Positions 33,063 through 42,740 of a stretch of 64,000 bases of DNA are shown here, in pieces; within the stretch, counting starts at the first letter, position 1, and every line of letters starts with the position of its first letter. The DNA is from Massariosphaeria phaeospora (Eukaryota; Ascomycota; Dothideomycetes; Pleosporales): assembly GCA_011032825.1 (NCBI GenBank), contig JAADJZ010000007.1:496001-560000 (forward strand), given 5' to 3'. The position numbers were made by a program, and so were the translations under genes. The notes under the pieces were generated by a model. It made no database searches. It saw only the letters and a list, made by a program, of their open reading frames with translations, and was not told where the DNA came from.

Positions 33063-34508
33063 TTACCGCTTAGGTTCGCCTTCATCACTTTCATCAGTAG
33101 CATCTTCGTTGGCATCACTCTCTCCCGACAGCTCCTCTGGTCCTTCCCCTCCACCATCACTAGAGATATAATCATCTCCATCACCCTCTTCTCCGTCATT
33201 CTCCCGCTCTTGAAGCTGTGCTCTTAGCCCATCCAAAATGACCCCCATCCTTGCCTTCAAATCCGGATTCCAAACCAATGCCAGCTGTGACTCCATCTCC
33301 CCGATCTTAGCCTTGAGTTCCTCCGCCGCCTGGTCTTCTTCATCATCCTCTTCTTCGTCTTCCGCAATTCTGTCAGGTCCTTTCTCCACCTCGATACCTT
33401 TACCAAAAGCTTTTGCAAACTCAGCTGCCATCTTTTCATTTGATACAGCAAAGATGACTTCCTCAACGCCGTTCCAGCGCTCCACATCACTCACATTCTT
33501 GCTCTTCTTCCCGCTATTGGTCTCGCCGTCGAGCACTTTCCGCCAGGCCTGCGCTATATCGGTTACGGGGTTTCCGTATGCGCCACAGCCCCACGCTCCC
33601 AGAACTAGCTTCTTCGCTTCCTTCTGGCACGCTATCCGCAATACAGCGCGCATCTTCTTCTCTACGGCCTCGCGGTCATTCTTGCCCAATCTCCTCGTTT
33701 CTTCCTCCCCACCCTCGAGTTCTGGGAACCGCAGCATTCCCGCGGAAACTACGTCCACCCAGTACCGTTCCCCAGGCCCCAGTCTACTTTTTGCACTACC
33801 CAAGGGTCCAGCGCTGCGGAACACGAGGACGTTGGGTGTGAAGATGCCTCCGAGTTCTGGGAGCCGGTAAAAGGATTCTTTGAGGGAAGGGAGAAGCGTT
33901 GTGCGTGCGCAGAGGAATTCTTCCTGGGAGGTCGCGCCGCTGAGAACGCCGCCGCCGGGACGGAGGGGCGAGGCCATGTTCAGGATGCAGATGTTGAGGT
34001 GCTTTTTGTTCGAGTTGTGTTTGGTGGCAGAAAATTTGAGGGTTTGCGCTGCTGTTAGGGTGTCGGTGGCGAGTATGCGGATCTTGAGTTCTGGAGTTGG
34101 GGATGAGGGTTGAGGCGGTTGTAAAGATAGCTGGGAGAGATTTTCCTCGATGGACTCCTGTCTTCTTTTACCTTTGACCTTTCCTTTGTAGCCACCTTCA
34201 TGTCCTGCTCTTGAGGCCATGTCATTGTCTCCAACACCACCCTTGATTTTCCGTTTTCCCTGGCCCTTCCTCTTCAGGTACTGGATCTCGCCACTGCCCT
34301 CGTTCGCCACGCCATCTTGTACACCCCCGATCTTTATAGGTCCAGGGTCAACAATAAGTTCAGATTCATCAGCTCCTTTCCTAGCCTTTGAGTTTGAGGC
34401 TAAGATCGCAGGGATAGTTTTGTTGATGATATGACGTGCTTGTTTTGCTCGAATGTCTTTTCTGACGGTGGGAGGCGCCAGGCCCTGCGACTTCTCTGTG
34501 CGGCCCAT
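33063..34508 (-). CDS. Poly(ADP-ribose) glycohydrolase-type protein (microbial PARG domain)
   Basis: Single exon, 481 aa. The central part is a macrodomain-type PARG fold: NMASPLRPGGGVLSGATSQEE holds the PARG signature GGG-x7-QEE with both acidic residues, preceded by LNICILNMAS and followed by FTPNVLVFR and VLGAWGCGAYGNP. It should remove ADP-ribose chains from proteins in nucleus or cytosol. The N-terminal 120 residues are basic low complexity; the C-terminal 120 are highly acidic with a coiled coil (AAEELKAKIGEMESQL). The start at 34508 (MGRTEKSQG) is preferred to an alternative 23 codons upstream that lacks an ATG in good context. Similar proteins occur in bacteria and many filamentous fungi, but not in budding yeast. 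Confidence 0.83.
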   Translation of the reverse strand: MGRTEKSQGLAPPTVRKDIRAKQARHIINKTIPAILASNSKARKGADESELIVDPGPIKIGGVQDGVANEGSGEIQYLKRKGQGKRKIKGGVGDNDMASRAGHEGGYKGKVKGKRRQESIEENLSQLSLQPPQPSSPTPELKIRILATDTLTAAQTLKFSATKHNSNKKHLNICILNMASPLRPGGGVLSGATSQEEFLCARTTLLPSLKESFYRLPELGGIFTPNVLVFRSAGPLGSAKSRLGPGERYWVDVVSAGMLRFPELEGGEEETRRLGKNDREAVEKKMRAVLRIACQKEAKKLVLGAWGCGAYGNPVTDIAQAWRKVLDGETNSGKKSKNVSDVERWNGVEEVIFAVSNEKMAAEFAKAFGKGIEVEKGPDRIAEDEEEDDEEDQAAEELKAKIGEMESQLALVWNPDLKARMGVILDGLRAQLQERENDGEEGDGDDYISSDGGGEGPEELSGESDANEDATDESDEGEPKR

Positions 34509-34786
34509 GTGTGTTGTAGTAAGGAGAGTATCTCTGGCTTCTCGACGATGACAGAATTTGTGTGTGAGGATAATCAAGTTGGGAGTCGCTGTGGTGTAAA
34601 GACGAGGGTACCGAGATGGTTGGTAACGTGGGGCAGGATTAGCCGAGGGGAGGGGTAGTGGTTAGTTTCTTCATCGACCACGACGAAGAAAAGTCTCTCG
34701 TGCGAAGTTTCCTGCAGTAGATTTTTGGCATTGATCTTACAGACAATCTAGATCTTGCTGCTTAAACTTCGACCTAGACATCACAC

Positions 34787-36676
34787 CTACGCCCTCCCTT
34801 TAATCAGATCCGCCGCTTTCTCCCCAACCGCATAGATCGTCGCTTGCAACGCTGTCGACGGGATCATCGGCAGAATCGACGCATCCACGATAGAAAGTTT
34901 CTCCAACCCATGTACTTTCAAATCCGGTCCCACACAACCTCCTAAATCCTTTGGCATCATAGCGCAACTGCAACTCGGATGCGCCAAACCCGGCCATAAA
35001 AACCCCTTCTGCGTAAGCGAGAACAGAATCTCCTCATCTGTCTGGTACTGCGTCCCTGGGGCAACTTCGACGGGTGCAAATTTCGCCATCGCCGGGCTTT
35101 TCCAGAATTTGCGGGTGTGGCGGACCATGGCCACGAGGATGGCGGCATCACTGGGGTTGCTAAGCGTGTTGTACTGAACGATGGGTGGGCCATCTGGATT
35201 GGCACGGTCGATGGTGATGGTGCCTCGAGAGGCTGGCTTGAATAGGATTCTGGCGGAAAATCCGTTGCCGGGCACTCCTCCCCCAGTTACTGAGGAGCTG
35301 TTGGACACCCACTGCTTCGCTAGGATCTTACGCTGGGCTTCGAAGCCTCGTAAGAGCGTAGGATCACTGTAGATCGCTGGCAGAAAGGCGCTTGCGTCCT
35401 GTGCGAGCAGGTTGTTGGCAATGGAATCAGGGAGAGTGGCAATTTGCGAGAGTGAAAGGGAGATGATCGCGCTGCTGCTGCCGGCGGTAATGGGGCCAGA
35501 GCGGTTGTTGAAGTATTCTTCCCAAACGGTGGCATTGTAAGTTGCATTGCTCGCGATGGTATCTGGGTTTGGAAATGACTGATTGAATACAGTATAGCTC
35601 ATTGGCGTAGTAGCATGGTCCTGGAAATTCGCTCCTACGCCGGGCAAATCCAGTCTAACTTTGATGCCTGCAGCCTTCAATATACCTTTTGGGCCGATGC
35701 CACTGCGCTGAAGCAGCTGAGGTGTATGGACTGCCCCAGCTGCGAGGATGACTTCCTTGCGAGCATATACCTGGGTTGTACTGTTATCGATCCGAGAGGT
35801 GATTTTGACGCCCGTGGCCGTGAGCTTATGGAAGAGAAGTTCCGTAACCGTATGTCCGGTAAGAAGCACGAGGTTCGGGCGCTTTGCGTTAACTGAGTCG
35901 TAGTATGCCTTGCGTGCAGTTGCTCGCGTCTTATCACGTGCATCAATGGTCAAAGGTGCCCAATATAGTCCCGGCCCAGTTCCTCCATTTTCATCTCTAC
36001 GTTCAACGACACCATCTGTGTGCCGCCAAGCGTTCCGGAAAGTGGTTATGTCGGGATATTGGAAGTCTGGAATGGTTATTGACAATGGACCCTGGCCATA
36101 CCAAGAGAGATCCCATGTCATATTCCACTGTGCTACAGCCTCCGCGGAAGGGGTCCTAAATGTCGTGCTTTTCCTAAAATACGGTAGCAGCCCTTCCCAT
36201 CCCCAACCCGGATTCCCAAGCTCTTCCCAACCATCGTAGTCGGCTCGGGATCCGCGTGTATACGCCATGCCATTGACGACGGAACCTCCTCCAACGACCG
36301 CCGCCACAGGCACGCGAAAGCTTGTGTTGTTGAGCTTAGGGATCGGAGCCGACGGGAAGTTTAGCATAACACTTGTATCAAGAGATGTCGCCCAATATGG
36401 AATGATTGCCCTTGGACTATTGGCGAAGTCACCTCGCTCGACGACCAGGACACTAGCTTGGAAAAAGTCAACCCATGCTGGCAAAGTCAAGCAAAGGAAC
36501 TTACAGGCTTTGTTTTCAGTCAATCGATTTGCAACCACCAACCCTGATATCCCACCGCCAACTACTATATAGTCAAATGTTTGCTCTTGGTGCTCGCGAG
36601 CACGACGGCCTTGGTGTGCTTTGACCGTGATACATAGTAAGACGAATGCTAGCAGATAACTACTAGTAAAGCGCAT
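34787..36676 (-). CDS. Secreted GMC-family FAD oxidoreductase
   Basis: Glucose-methanol-choline (CAZy AA3-like) flavoenzyme. Exons 36676-36505 and 36456-34787 (48-nt intron) give 613 aa. A signal peptide (YLLAFVLLCITVKA) is followed by the FAD-binding VVGGGISGLVVANRL. Further signatures: VVGGGSVVNGMAYTRG, ILAAGAVHTPQLLQRSGIG (GMC signature 2), and near the end LAHPSCSCAMMP with the conserved His. The second catalytic position in the last motif reads IPSTALQATIYAVGEKAAD: the residue that is usually His or Asn in GMC enzymes appears to be Ala. Several Asn-x-Ser/Thr sites fit a secreted glycoprotein. Substrate could be an alcohol, sugar or aromatic; not determinable. Confidence 0.9.
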   Translation of the reverse strand: MRFTSSYLLAFVLLCITVKAHQGRRAREHQEQTFDYIVVGGGISGLVVANRLTENKACKFLCLTLPAWVDFFQASVLVVERGDFANSPRAIIPYWATSLDTSVMLNFPSAPIPKLNNTSFRVPVAAVVGGGSVVNGMAYTRGSRADYDGWEELGNPGWGWEGLLPYFRKSTTFRTPSAEAVAQWNMTWDLSWYGQGPLSITIPDFQYPDITTFRNAWRHTDGVVERRDENGGTGPGLYWAPLTIDARDKTRATARKAYYDSVNAKRPNLVLLTGHTVTELLFHKLTATGVKITSRIDNSTTQVYARKEVILAAGAVHTPQLLQRSGIGPKGILKAAGIKVRLDLPGVGANFQDHATTPMSYTVFNQSFPNPDTIASNATYNATVWEEYFNNRSGPITAGSSSAIISLSLSQIATLPDSIANNLLAQDASAFLPAIYSDPTLLRGFEAQRKILAKQWVSNSSSVTGGGVPGNGFSARILFKPASRGTITIDRANPDGPPIVQYNTLSNPSDAAILVAMVRHTRKFWKSPAMAKFAPVEVAPGTQYQTDEEILFSLTQKGFLWPGLAHPSCSCAMMPKDLGGCVGPDLKVHGLEKLSIVDASILPMIPSTALQATIYAVGEKAADLIKGRA

Positions 36677-37885
36677 GTTTTAGGCCGGTTGCATGGAAAG
36701 CAGATAATTGAAGCCAGACGAAGTTACTGTACAACTCGAATTATCGTTCAGATAATAATGACTGGATGTATGAGAGGAGGGAAATTTATTGCAAGCTGCA
36801 TGGGATGCGACCCCGCTGCCATGCCATGCCTATGCCAATAAGCCACACCCCCTCGTTCTGCTTACACAATCTTACGAAGCTTCCTACACGAGGAACGAGC
36901 TTTGCGATGGAAATTAGGCAAAGATTGGGTATCTGAAAGAAGAAGTATAAGAAATACAGGTCAACGCACATAGAACGATTGTAGTCATCGACGAGACTAT
37001 CGCATCTCTGTGGCAGACTAAGCGCAGCGTATCTGCACGGAGGTCTCCGGAGGTAGGGCCATGCTCGAGGTGGCTTGATGATTACGAGAGATCATATATG
37101 TACCTGGCCACCTTGCGGCCTGAGCCGAGCTGTTATCCACGTACCTGTGGCCATTCCCGTCGAACACTCCTCGCCTATATATCCAGATCATTCGTCTGTG
37201 GTGCGTTTAGTCTACGCGTACTACCCCACAGTACGCACCATCTCTGGACCTTCACCACTCAGCTGCCTACCTTCCCGTTAGAGCTAGTGTCCGTAGCACC
37301 CTACCCGCCGATCTTTAACCTAGAATAGCCTATCAAACCAGCACATGCGCAAAACCACGATAAACCCGAGAAGCAGATTCGTCTCGTTGTTTGATGAAAC
37401 AGGACCTTCCGGATCGGTGCAGTAGGCCGCCCTGAAGATCGTGATCTTGCATATCAAGTCATCTGCCCAGCCTTACAGTCGTGTAACACCAACACGCTGA
37501 CCTGTAAGAGTGTAGAACGTGAGCGAGTGCGCCGAGAATTGATGCTGGGTAGACGCCGCAATCTGTAGAGGTGTAAGAGTAACCCACGGCGGCGAGTCGC
37601 CAGTATGTCAGACCTGAGATGCTATTCGACGAAGCAAGGATAAAGCGAGACTCCGTGGGAGGCCGCCGCCACGGGTGTGTAGTAAAGTCTGGGCCAGAGC
37701 TAGGGAAGACCATCTTCGTCGTGCAGGCGGTATAGTCAAGTCTTTGTCTGTATGTTGAGTAAGTATATAAGGGGGTGTGGGATACTCTTCTTGAGGATGT
37801 AGGCTGCTTTCCACGGGGCCCCGTCTATCGTTCTGACATCCCACGAAGACTACTCGTTACCAGTCCTACTTTTGTTATAGCCATC
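36677..37885. other. Divergent intergenic region, with TATA box for the RNase gene
   Basis: 1.2 kb between the GMC gene (leftward) and the RNase gene (rightward). A clean TATATAA at 37764-37770 lies about 115 bp before the RNase start, in line with a strongly inducible secreted protein. No coding region recognised in the rest. Confidence 0.5.
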
Positions 37886-38368
37886 ATGAAGTTCCTTTCA
37901 GCTTTCCTCCTCTTCATCGCCCCAATATCCCTTGCTCTTCCAACATCAGTGATTGAGCGCCCTGTCGAGGACTCTATCGAGGCGAGACAGTGCTATGTGC
38001 AATGTGGCTCTACCTGTTACACTAGTTCCCAGGTCACGGCTGCCCGCAACTCTGGCTACAACTACGTGCGGCAGGGGAGTACTGCGGGAGGATCCACGTA
38101 CCCACATAGGTACAACAACTATGAGGGATTCGACTTCTTGGTTTCTGGGCCGTACTACGAATTCCCACTTAGGACCAGCGGAGTGTATACCGGAGGTAGG
38201 ACTTCTGTCCCGCTCCGTCGGCATTGATTTGGTACCCCGAATCTGACGAATGATACAGGCTCGCCGGGTGCAGATCGTGTTGTCTTCAATGGAAGTGGGC
38301 AGCGAGCTGGTGAAATAACGCACACGGGAGCGGATGGCAGTGCTTTTGTTGCTTGCTCCGGGTGGTAA
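37886..38368 (+). CDS. Secreted guanyl-specific ribonuclease, RNase T1 family
   Basis: Small extracellular RNase cleaving after G in single-stranded RNA. Exons 37886-38195 and 38259-38368 (63-nt intron, phase 1) give 139 aa: a signal peptide ([17 protein letters not shown]), a short propeptide up to SIEAR, then about 105 aa of mature enzyme, as in RNase T1. The catalytic set is complete: Tyr and His in [17 protein letters not shown], Glu in PYYEFPL, Arg in GADRVVF, His in EITHTGA. Two disulfides are supported by Cys at CYVQC, C in STCYTS and the last CSGW. The intron position after YTGG is one often seen in this family. Likely role: nutrient (phosphate or nitrogen) scavenging or competition. 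Confidence 0.95.
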
Positions 38369-38830
38369 AATGGATGAGGGATGGACTTGAAGAGGCATGA
38401 AATAGAGGAAATGACAATGAAGTTGCTTTGATTGGACAAAGCATTAAGAGGCCGTTCCTCACCTTGGACATGCTTTCAATCGATTTGAAGTTGTTAACGT
38501 ACTCGGACCTGCTGTTAGAAGTAGCTATCTACCTGGTGCGCAGGCCCGACATCAGTATAACCTTTTTTGCACAGAATGATGATAGAAGTTCGGTCTGGGT
38601 TGCAAGAGGGAGCTGGTGGCGATGCGCCCGGGAGTACTCCGTAGAGAGGCGCAATCAGGAGTCAGAGAGCAAAATCCAAGGTCGGACCCTGACGGAGTTC
38701 CGATCTAGCTGCTCTAGGCAAGCTCCGCGGTGTGGCGTGAACTCGCCCCACCAGCCCAGCCCACCCCCACCGACCTCAAAAGCCAATGCCGGCAACAACG
38801 CCACGAGCTCAAGTTCACATTAATTTCACC
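38369..38830. other. Intergenic between RNase and HEM3
   Basis: 462 bp carrying the RNase 3' end and the HEM3 promoter and leader, the last 80 bp being C/A-rich. No other feature recognised. Confidence 0.45.
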
Positions 38831-40089
38831 ATGGCTTCCACAACACTAGCAGACCTTCAGACGCCGTCTCATCCAAACCCCCAAGCCACAACAACATCAG
38901 CACGCACACAATTACCGCCCATCAACATCGGAACGCGCAGCTCCGCGCTCGCCCAGATACAGGCGCGAGCAGTAGAACAGGCTTTGAAGGATGCCTATCC
39001 AGATCGGACGTTCAATATCTGCCCTGTATTGGCACAGGGAGACAAGGACAAAGTCACACCGCTACACCAGCTGAGTCAGGGCGAGAATGCGAAGAGTCTC
39101 TGGACCGGCGAGCTGGAGGCTATGCTGGAGAAAGGCGACCTGGACATTATAGTGCACTGTCTGAAAGGTATGCACATGCAAACAGCAGCGCTATTCTGAG
39201 CACCTGTACCAACACACGCTGATAACGACCCGCAGATATGCCAACACAACTCCCCGAAAACCTGACACTAGGGGCTATCCTTGAGCGTGAGGATCCTCGT
39301 GATGCACTCATTATCTCGCCGCGACTCCCGAAAGACACCCATCTTGCCACTCTACCTCCGAATTCCACCATCGGTACCTCCTCCGTGCGCCGCGCCGCAC
39401 AGTTACGGCGTATCTACCCTACACTGAAGTTCGCCGATCTTCGAGGCAATGTCGGCACGCGGTTGGGCAAGCTCGACGCCGAAGACTCGCCATATTCGGC
39501 AATTATCCTTGCGGCGGCAGGACTGAAGCGAATGGGGCTGGACAACAGGATAGCCCAATACTTGAGCAGCAGTAACGGGGGCATGTTACATGCAGTCGGA
39601 CAAGGCGCACTAGCAATCGAGATTCGGAAGGGCGATGAGGTGGCACAAGAGCTGGCATATAAAATACAGGACGAAAGAACAACGCGAGCCTGCTCAGCAG
39701 AACGGGCGCTTCTACGAGCATTAGAGGGAGGATGCAGCGTACCAATTGGTGTGGAAACTTCGTGGCGGGGGGGAAGAGGCGTCGCTACTGGCTTCCAGCC
39801 GGCTAAAGAATATAGCAGCAAAAACGGGCAACCGCTCGAAGAAGGGGAGCCCGACATCAACGAACAGGATCTGGTCATGGAAGTACTTGTCGTCAGCGTG
39901 GACGGCAAGGAGTCTGTGGGGTATAACACTGCGCGGAAAGTCAGATCAACAGAGGAAGCGGAGATCATGGGAAGGGATGTTGCGGGAATACTGATAGACA
40001 GGGGGGCGGACAAGATTCTGGAGAAAATTAGTAAGGAGAAAATGTGGGCGGCGAAAAAACAATTGGAGGAGTACAAAGCCTCGAAGTGA
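38831..40089 (+). CDS. HEM3: Porphobilinogen deaminase (hydroxymethylbilane synthase)
   Basis: Third enzyme of haem synthesis: links four porphobilinogens into hydroxymethylbilane in the cytosol, using a covalently bound dipyrromethane cofactor. Exons 38831-39167 and 39236-40089 (68-nt intron, phase 1) give 396 aa. Motifs: INIGTRSSALAQIQA at the start, DLDIIVHCLKDMPTQLPE (built across the intron, with the catalytic Asp), KFADLRGNVGTRLGKLD, and the cofactor Cys in LEGGCSVPIGVE. The C-terminal domain carries an insert of about 25 residues before DLVMEVLVVSVDG. Start: the ATG in a CACCATGG context; a fungal N-terminal extension of about 30 residues is normal. Confidence 0.96.
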
Positions 40090-40848
40090 AGCGCGACGCA
40101 AGCCACTCTTCCAAGCAGCTAGGAACTTGGTGAGCTGGGTCTGACGCCGAGAAACATGTCCTTGAACGAGGCACAGGCTACGAATATTGCGGGATGTAGG
40201 ATCTCCGGCCATAGTCAATGTACTAACGTACGGAGAACGTGATACGGTTTAGCTGTGATGTACCCTCGTACCCATAAGACTTATTTGAGGTTAATTGCGA
40301 AAGTCACGTAAAAATCAGTAAGATAATGCGCACTATAGGACCTGAGCTTATGCTGTAACTACGTCGTAACTCACAATCTCACTGTTGAGCAAGCATTGTT
40401 AAAAAACTTGTTATGCAGCACTACAATCCAGCCCAAAACAAAGCAAGCCAGCAAAAAAGATGAGCAAAAAAACAAATGCACTGCTGCATTCCAACGGCCC
40501 TCTAATTAAGTAGGTGAGTACTGTACTCGAACCCACGGCCGCCCCCATAGCATGTGCAGCCCATTCTGCTATGAGTCCCACCCAGAGCATTTGTCTTTAA
40601 TGGACCTGCTTTTGTTAGTTGAAGATTTGACGTTTTATTAAATATATATAGAGAGTAAAAGTAGGCAGGTGCGCGCCCACGCGCCCACGCGCGTTAGCTG
40701 CTAGACCATAACCGTACTAGCGGATTTAGCGTCTTTTCCCCAAGCCAGCCCTACAACCATCTCTGGCCGAACCCATTCCATTTGTTCATCAACTCACTGT
40801 CGATGCTTTGGTCGAGGCAAGTATATCGGATACGAATCGATCAAGCTC
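40090..40848. other. A/T-rich intergenic region with tRNA-like relic
   Basis: 759 bp, noticeably richer in A/T than neighbours, with poly-A runs at about 40453-40475, a TATATATA stretch near 40643 and a GCGCCCAC tandem near 40672-40693. Contains the tRNA-like segment listed separately. No coding signal. Confidence 0.5.
40450..40580 (-). mobile_element. tRNA-related sequence, possible SINE remnant
   Basis: On the minus strand, TAGCAGAATGG (40571-40561) fits the Pol III A box and GGTTCGAGTAC (40533-40523) fits most of the B box, spaced as in a tRNA. The acceptor and T stems do not pair, so it is not a functional tRNA. T-rich runs (Pol III terminator-like) follow at 40475-40455. A tRNA-derived SINE remnant is an inference; copies elsewhere would be needed. 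Confidence 0.3.
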
Positions 40849-42286
40849 ATGGAAGATGAGAATGGCCGCATCGCGGAGAAGGTCCAAGCACTGAGCGACA
40901 TTGAGCTCGCAGTGCTTATCTGTCTCGTGGCCGATCAACATTGCATTATCGAAACGGAGACAACAGTGCTCAATGGTGTCGAGAAAGAGCTGCGAATTGT
41001 AAGACAACTGCTGTTTGCCTGATATGCCAAGCTAAAGCGATTAGGTCGCCTCAGACGTATTCGGGCTCAGCAGCACTGTACTTGACTGTACCGCGAATAC
41101 CACTGTTGACGACTTCGGCAGCGGTATTCTTGTCAAAGATGAAGGAGACGGTTATTTCAATAGCAGAAATGGGAAAGTGAGAAGTGATGTAAGTGCCACC
41201 TCAGGAGCATGAGATAGATACATCGGTGCAATGCATAACAGTAACCAGTTCCCGCCCCATTCTGAGTCTTCGAGATTTCTGGAGAAACGAACGTCGAATT
41301 CATCCAAGCCTTTGACTCCAATGGACAGTCGTAGGATTGCGAATATCGTGATCGCTAAGAACTTGAACAAGGCAAGTGCACAGGTTCAGGTTCAAGCTTT
41401 GGAGGTACGATACATTCTCTCTTTACACTATGTAGTAATGCTGAAATCCACATAGCTTATGCGAGGTAAACGGAATTTCACAAGAACTGCAGTTCATGCT
41501 GCCCCGCGACCTTTCTTGTTCGTGGCCCTCAATGTTGGTGGTACTGCTAGGTTGTCTACACATTTGGTATGTTTGCAGGCCCCATCATTTGATACACAAG
41601 TACTTACGCTTTTTAGGCAGACCAGTTTTTCATTTCTCATAAACACCAAGATGTGCATGGATTACCAAACCTAGAAGAACTCGAATCCAAGGATCTAGTA
41701 TCTGAGGACGATGCATCAACTTCATCTGTTGTGCGATCTCCTCCCGCGCAAGCAGAGAAACGAGGCAACTCGTCGTTAACCTTCTCCGAAGAGGTAAGCA
41801 ATGTTTTACCTTTAGGAGCTATGGACGCGGTCACTAAGACTTTGTCCACACAGGATCTGAAAACACTCACTTCACTCACAGCTCAGGTCATGGTTAACTC
41901 GGAAGTGCGTGCATACTTGCACAACATTGTGGTCTTCATGAGGCTACATAGAGCCGTCGCTGGAGGCATATCAGCGATGGGTACACGCCACTTCAACACT
42001 CTAGTACAGTATGCCAATTGAAATCCTCTTGTGTCTTAAAGTTCATTGGCTAACTAGCTGTTGTAGTGTTCTAGCGCCTCTGCATGGCCTCTCCTATGTT
42101 ACGCCCTCCTTAGTCGCTCTTGCAGCGCGGAAGACATACCCCCATAGGATTACGATCACCACCCCGGAGAACGAGCGAAGCATGCAATGGGGTAGCTCAC
42201 TAGACGCCGTGAAAGCAGTGTTAAGAGGAGTTACAGTTGAAGATGTGATCGAGGAAGTTTTGGAGTCTGTGGAAGCGCCATTGTAG
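40849..42286 (+). CDS. Magnesium-chelatase-like protein (fungal, uncharacterised)
   Basis: Resembles fungal proteins annotated as Mg-chelatase-like, a family without known role. Exons: 40849-40998, 41045 onwards, then to 41404, 41456-41566, 41617-41793, 41854-42008 and 42067-42286. Supported motifs: ALSDIELAVLICLVADQHC at the start, RIANIVIAKNLNKAS, FTRTAVHAAPRPFLFVALN, and the strong C-terminal PLHGLSYVTPSLVALAARK with RSMQWGSSL and VIEEVLESVEAPL. The intron between exons 2 and 3 is unresolved: the best donor (GTAAGT at 41189) has no in-frame AG partner; a weak donor at 41151 with AG at 41212-41213 would keep the frame. No Walker A motif is visible, so ATPase activity is doubtful. All other exon phases agree. 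Confidence 0.6.
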
Positions 42287-42345
42287 AAGCCAGCAACATA
42301 TCTCCCCCTGGCGGAAACCATTGCCAAGAAAGAAGACTTCGGGCC

Positions 42346-42511
42346 ATCCTCTTGACAACCTAGGAGTTTTTAGTAATAGTTACATAGTCTACCTCAATCT
42401 TTACAAAGCCCTATTGTATCTAATATACTAGGTATTGTATGCACTTAGGGCTTGTAGAGGTAAGAGGGTAGGCTTATGGTACCTAGGTGCGCATCGGAAT
42501 ATTTTTTTGCC
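42346..42511 (+). repeat. Direct repeat copy 1, downstream of the Mg-chelatase-like gene
   Basis: Shares with copy 2 (44512-44660) the start ATCCTCTTGACA, an 18-base identical core ATCTTTACAAAGCCCTAT followed by GTATCTA, a CTAGGTGCG then TCGGAA block, and a final ATGCC/TTGCC edge, in the same order and spacing. It begins 60 bp after a stop codon. No coding frame and no terminal inverted repeats seen. Confidence 0.65.
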
Positions 42512-42740
42512 AGGGGATAACCTTGAACATAAGATGCTTGGTTAGGTCAACGGATGAGTAACTATGCGGTTGGCTGATGTCACCGAATCCTTATTGGTGT
42601 TGCGGGGTAGTTGCCCCACGTCGCGTTAACGGCTTTTAAGCTCGACAAGGTACATTCCACGCAAGCTTCCGTGCCATAAAGCTGATGTTGCGCTCCCTCG
42701 TCCCTAATCACGGAACGAATCTTATACGCAGCTTCCGAAC

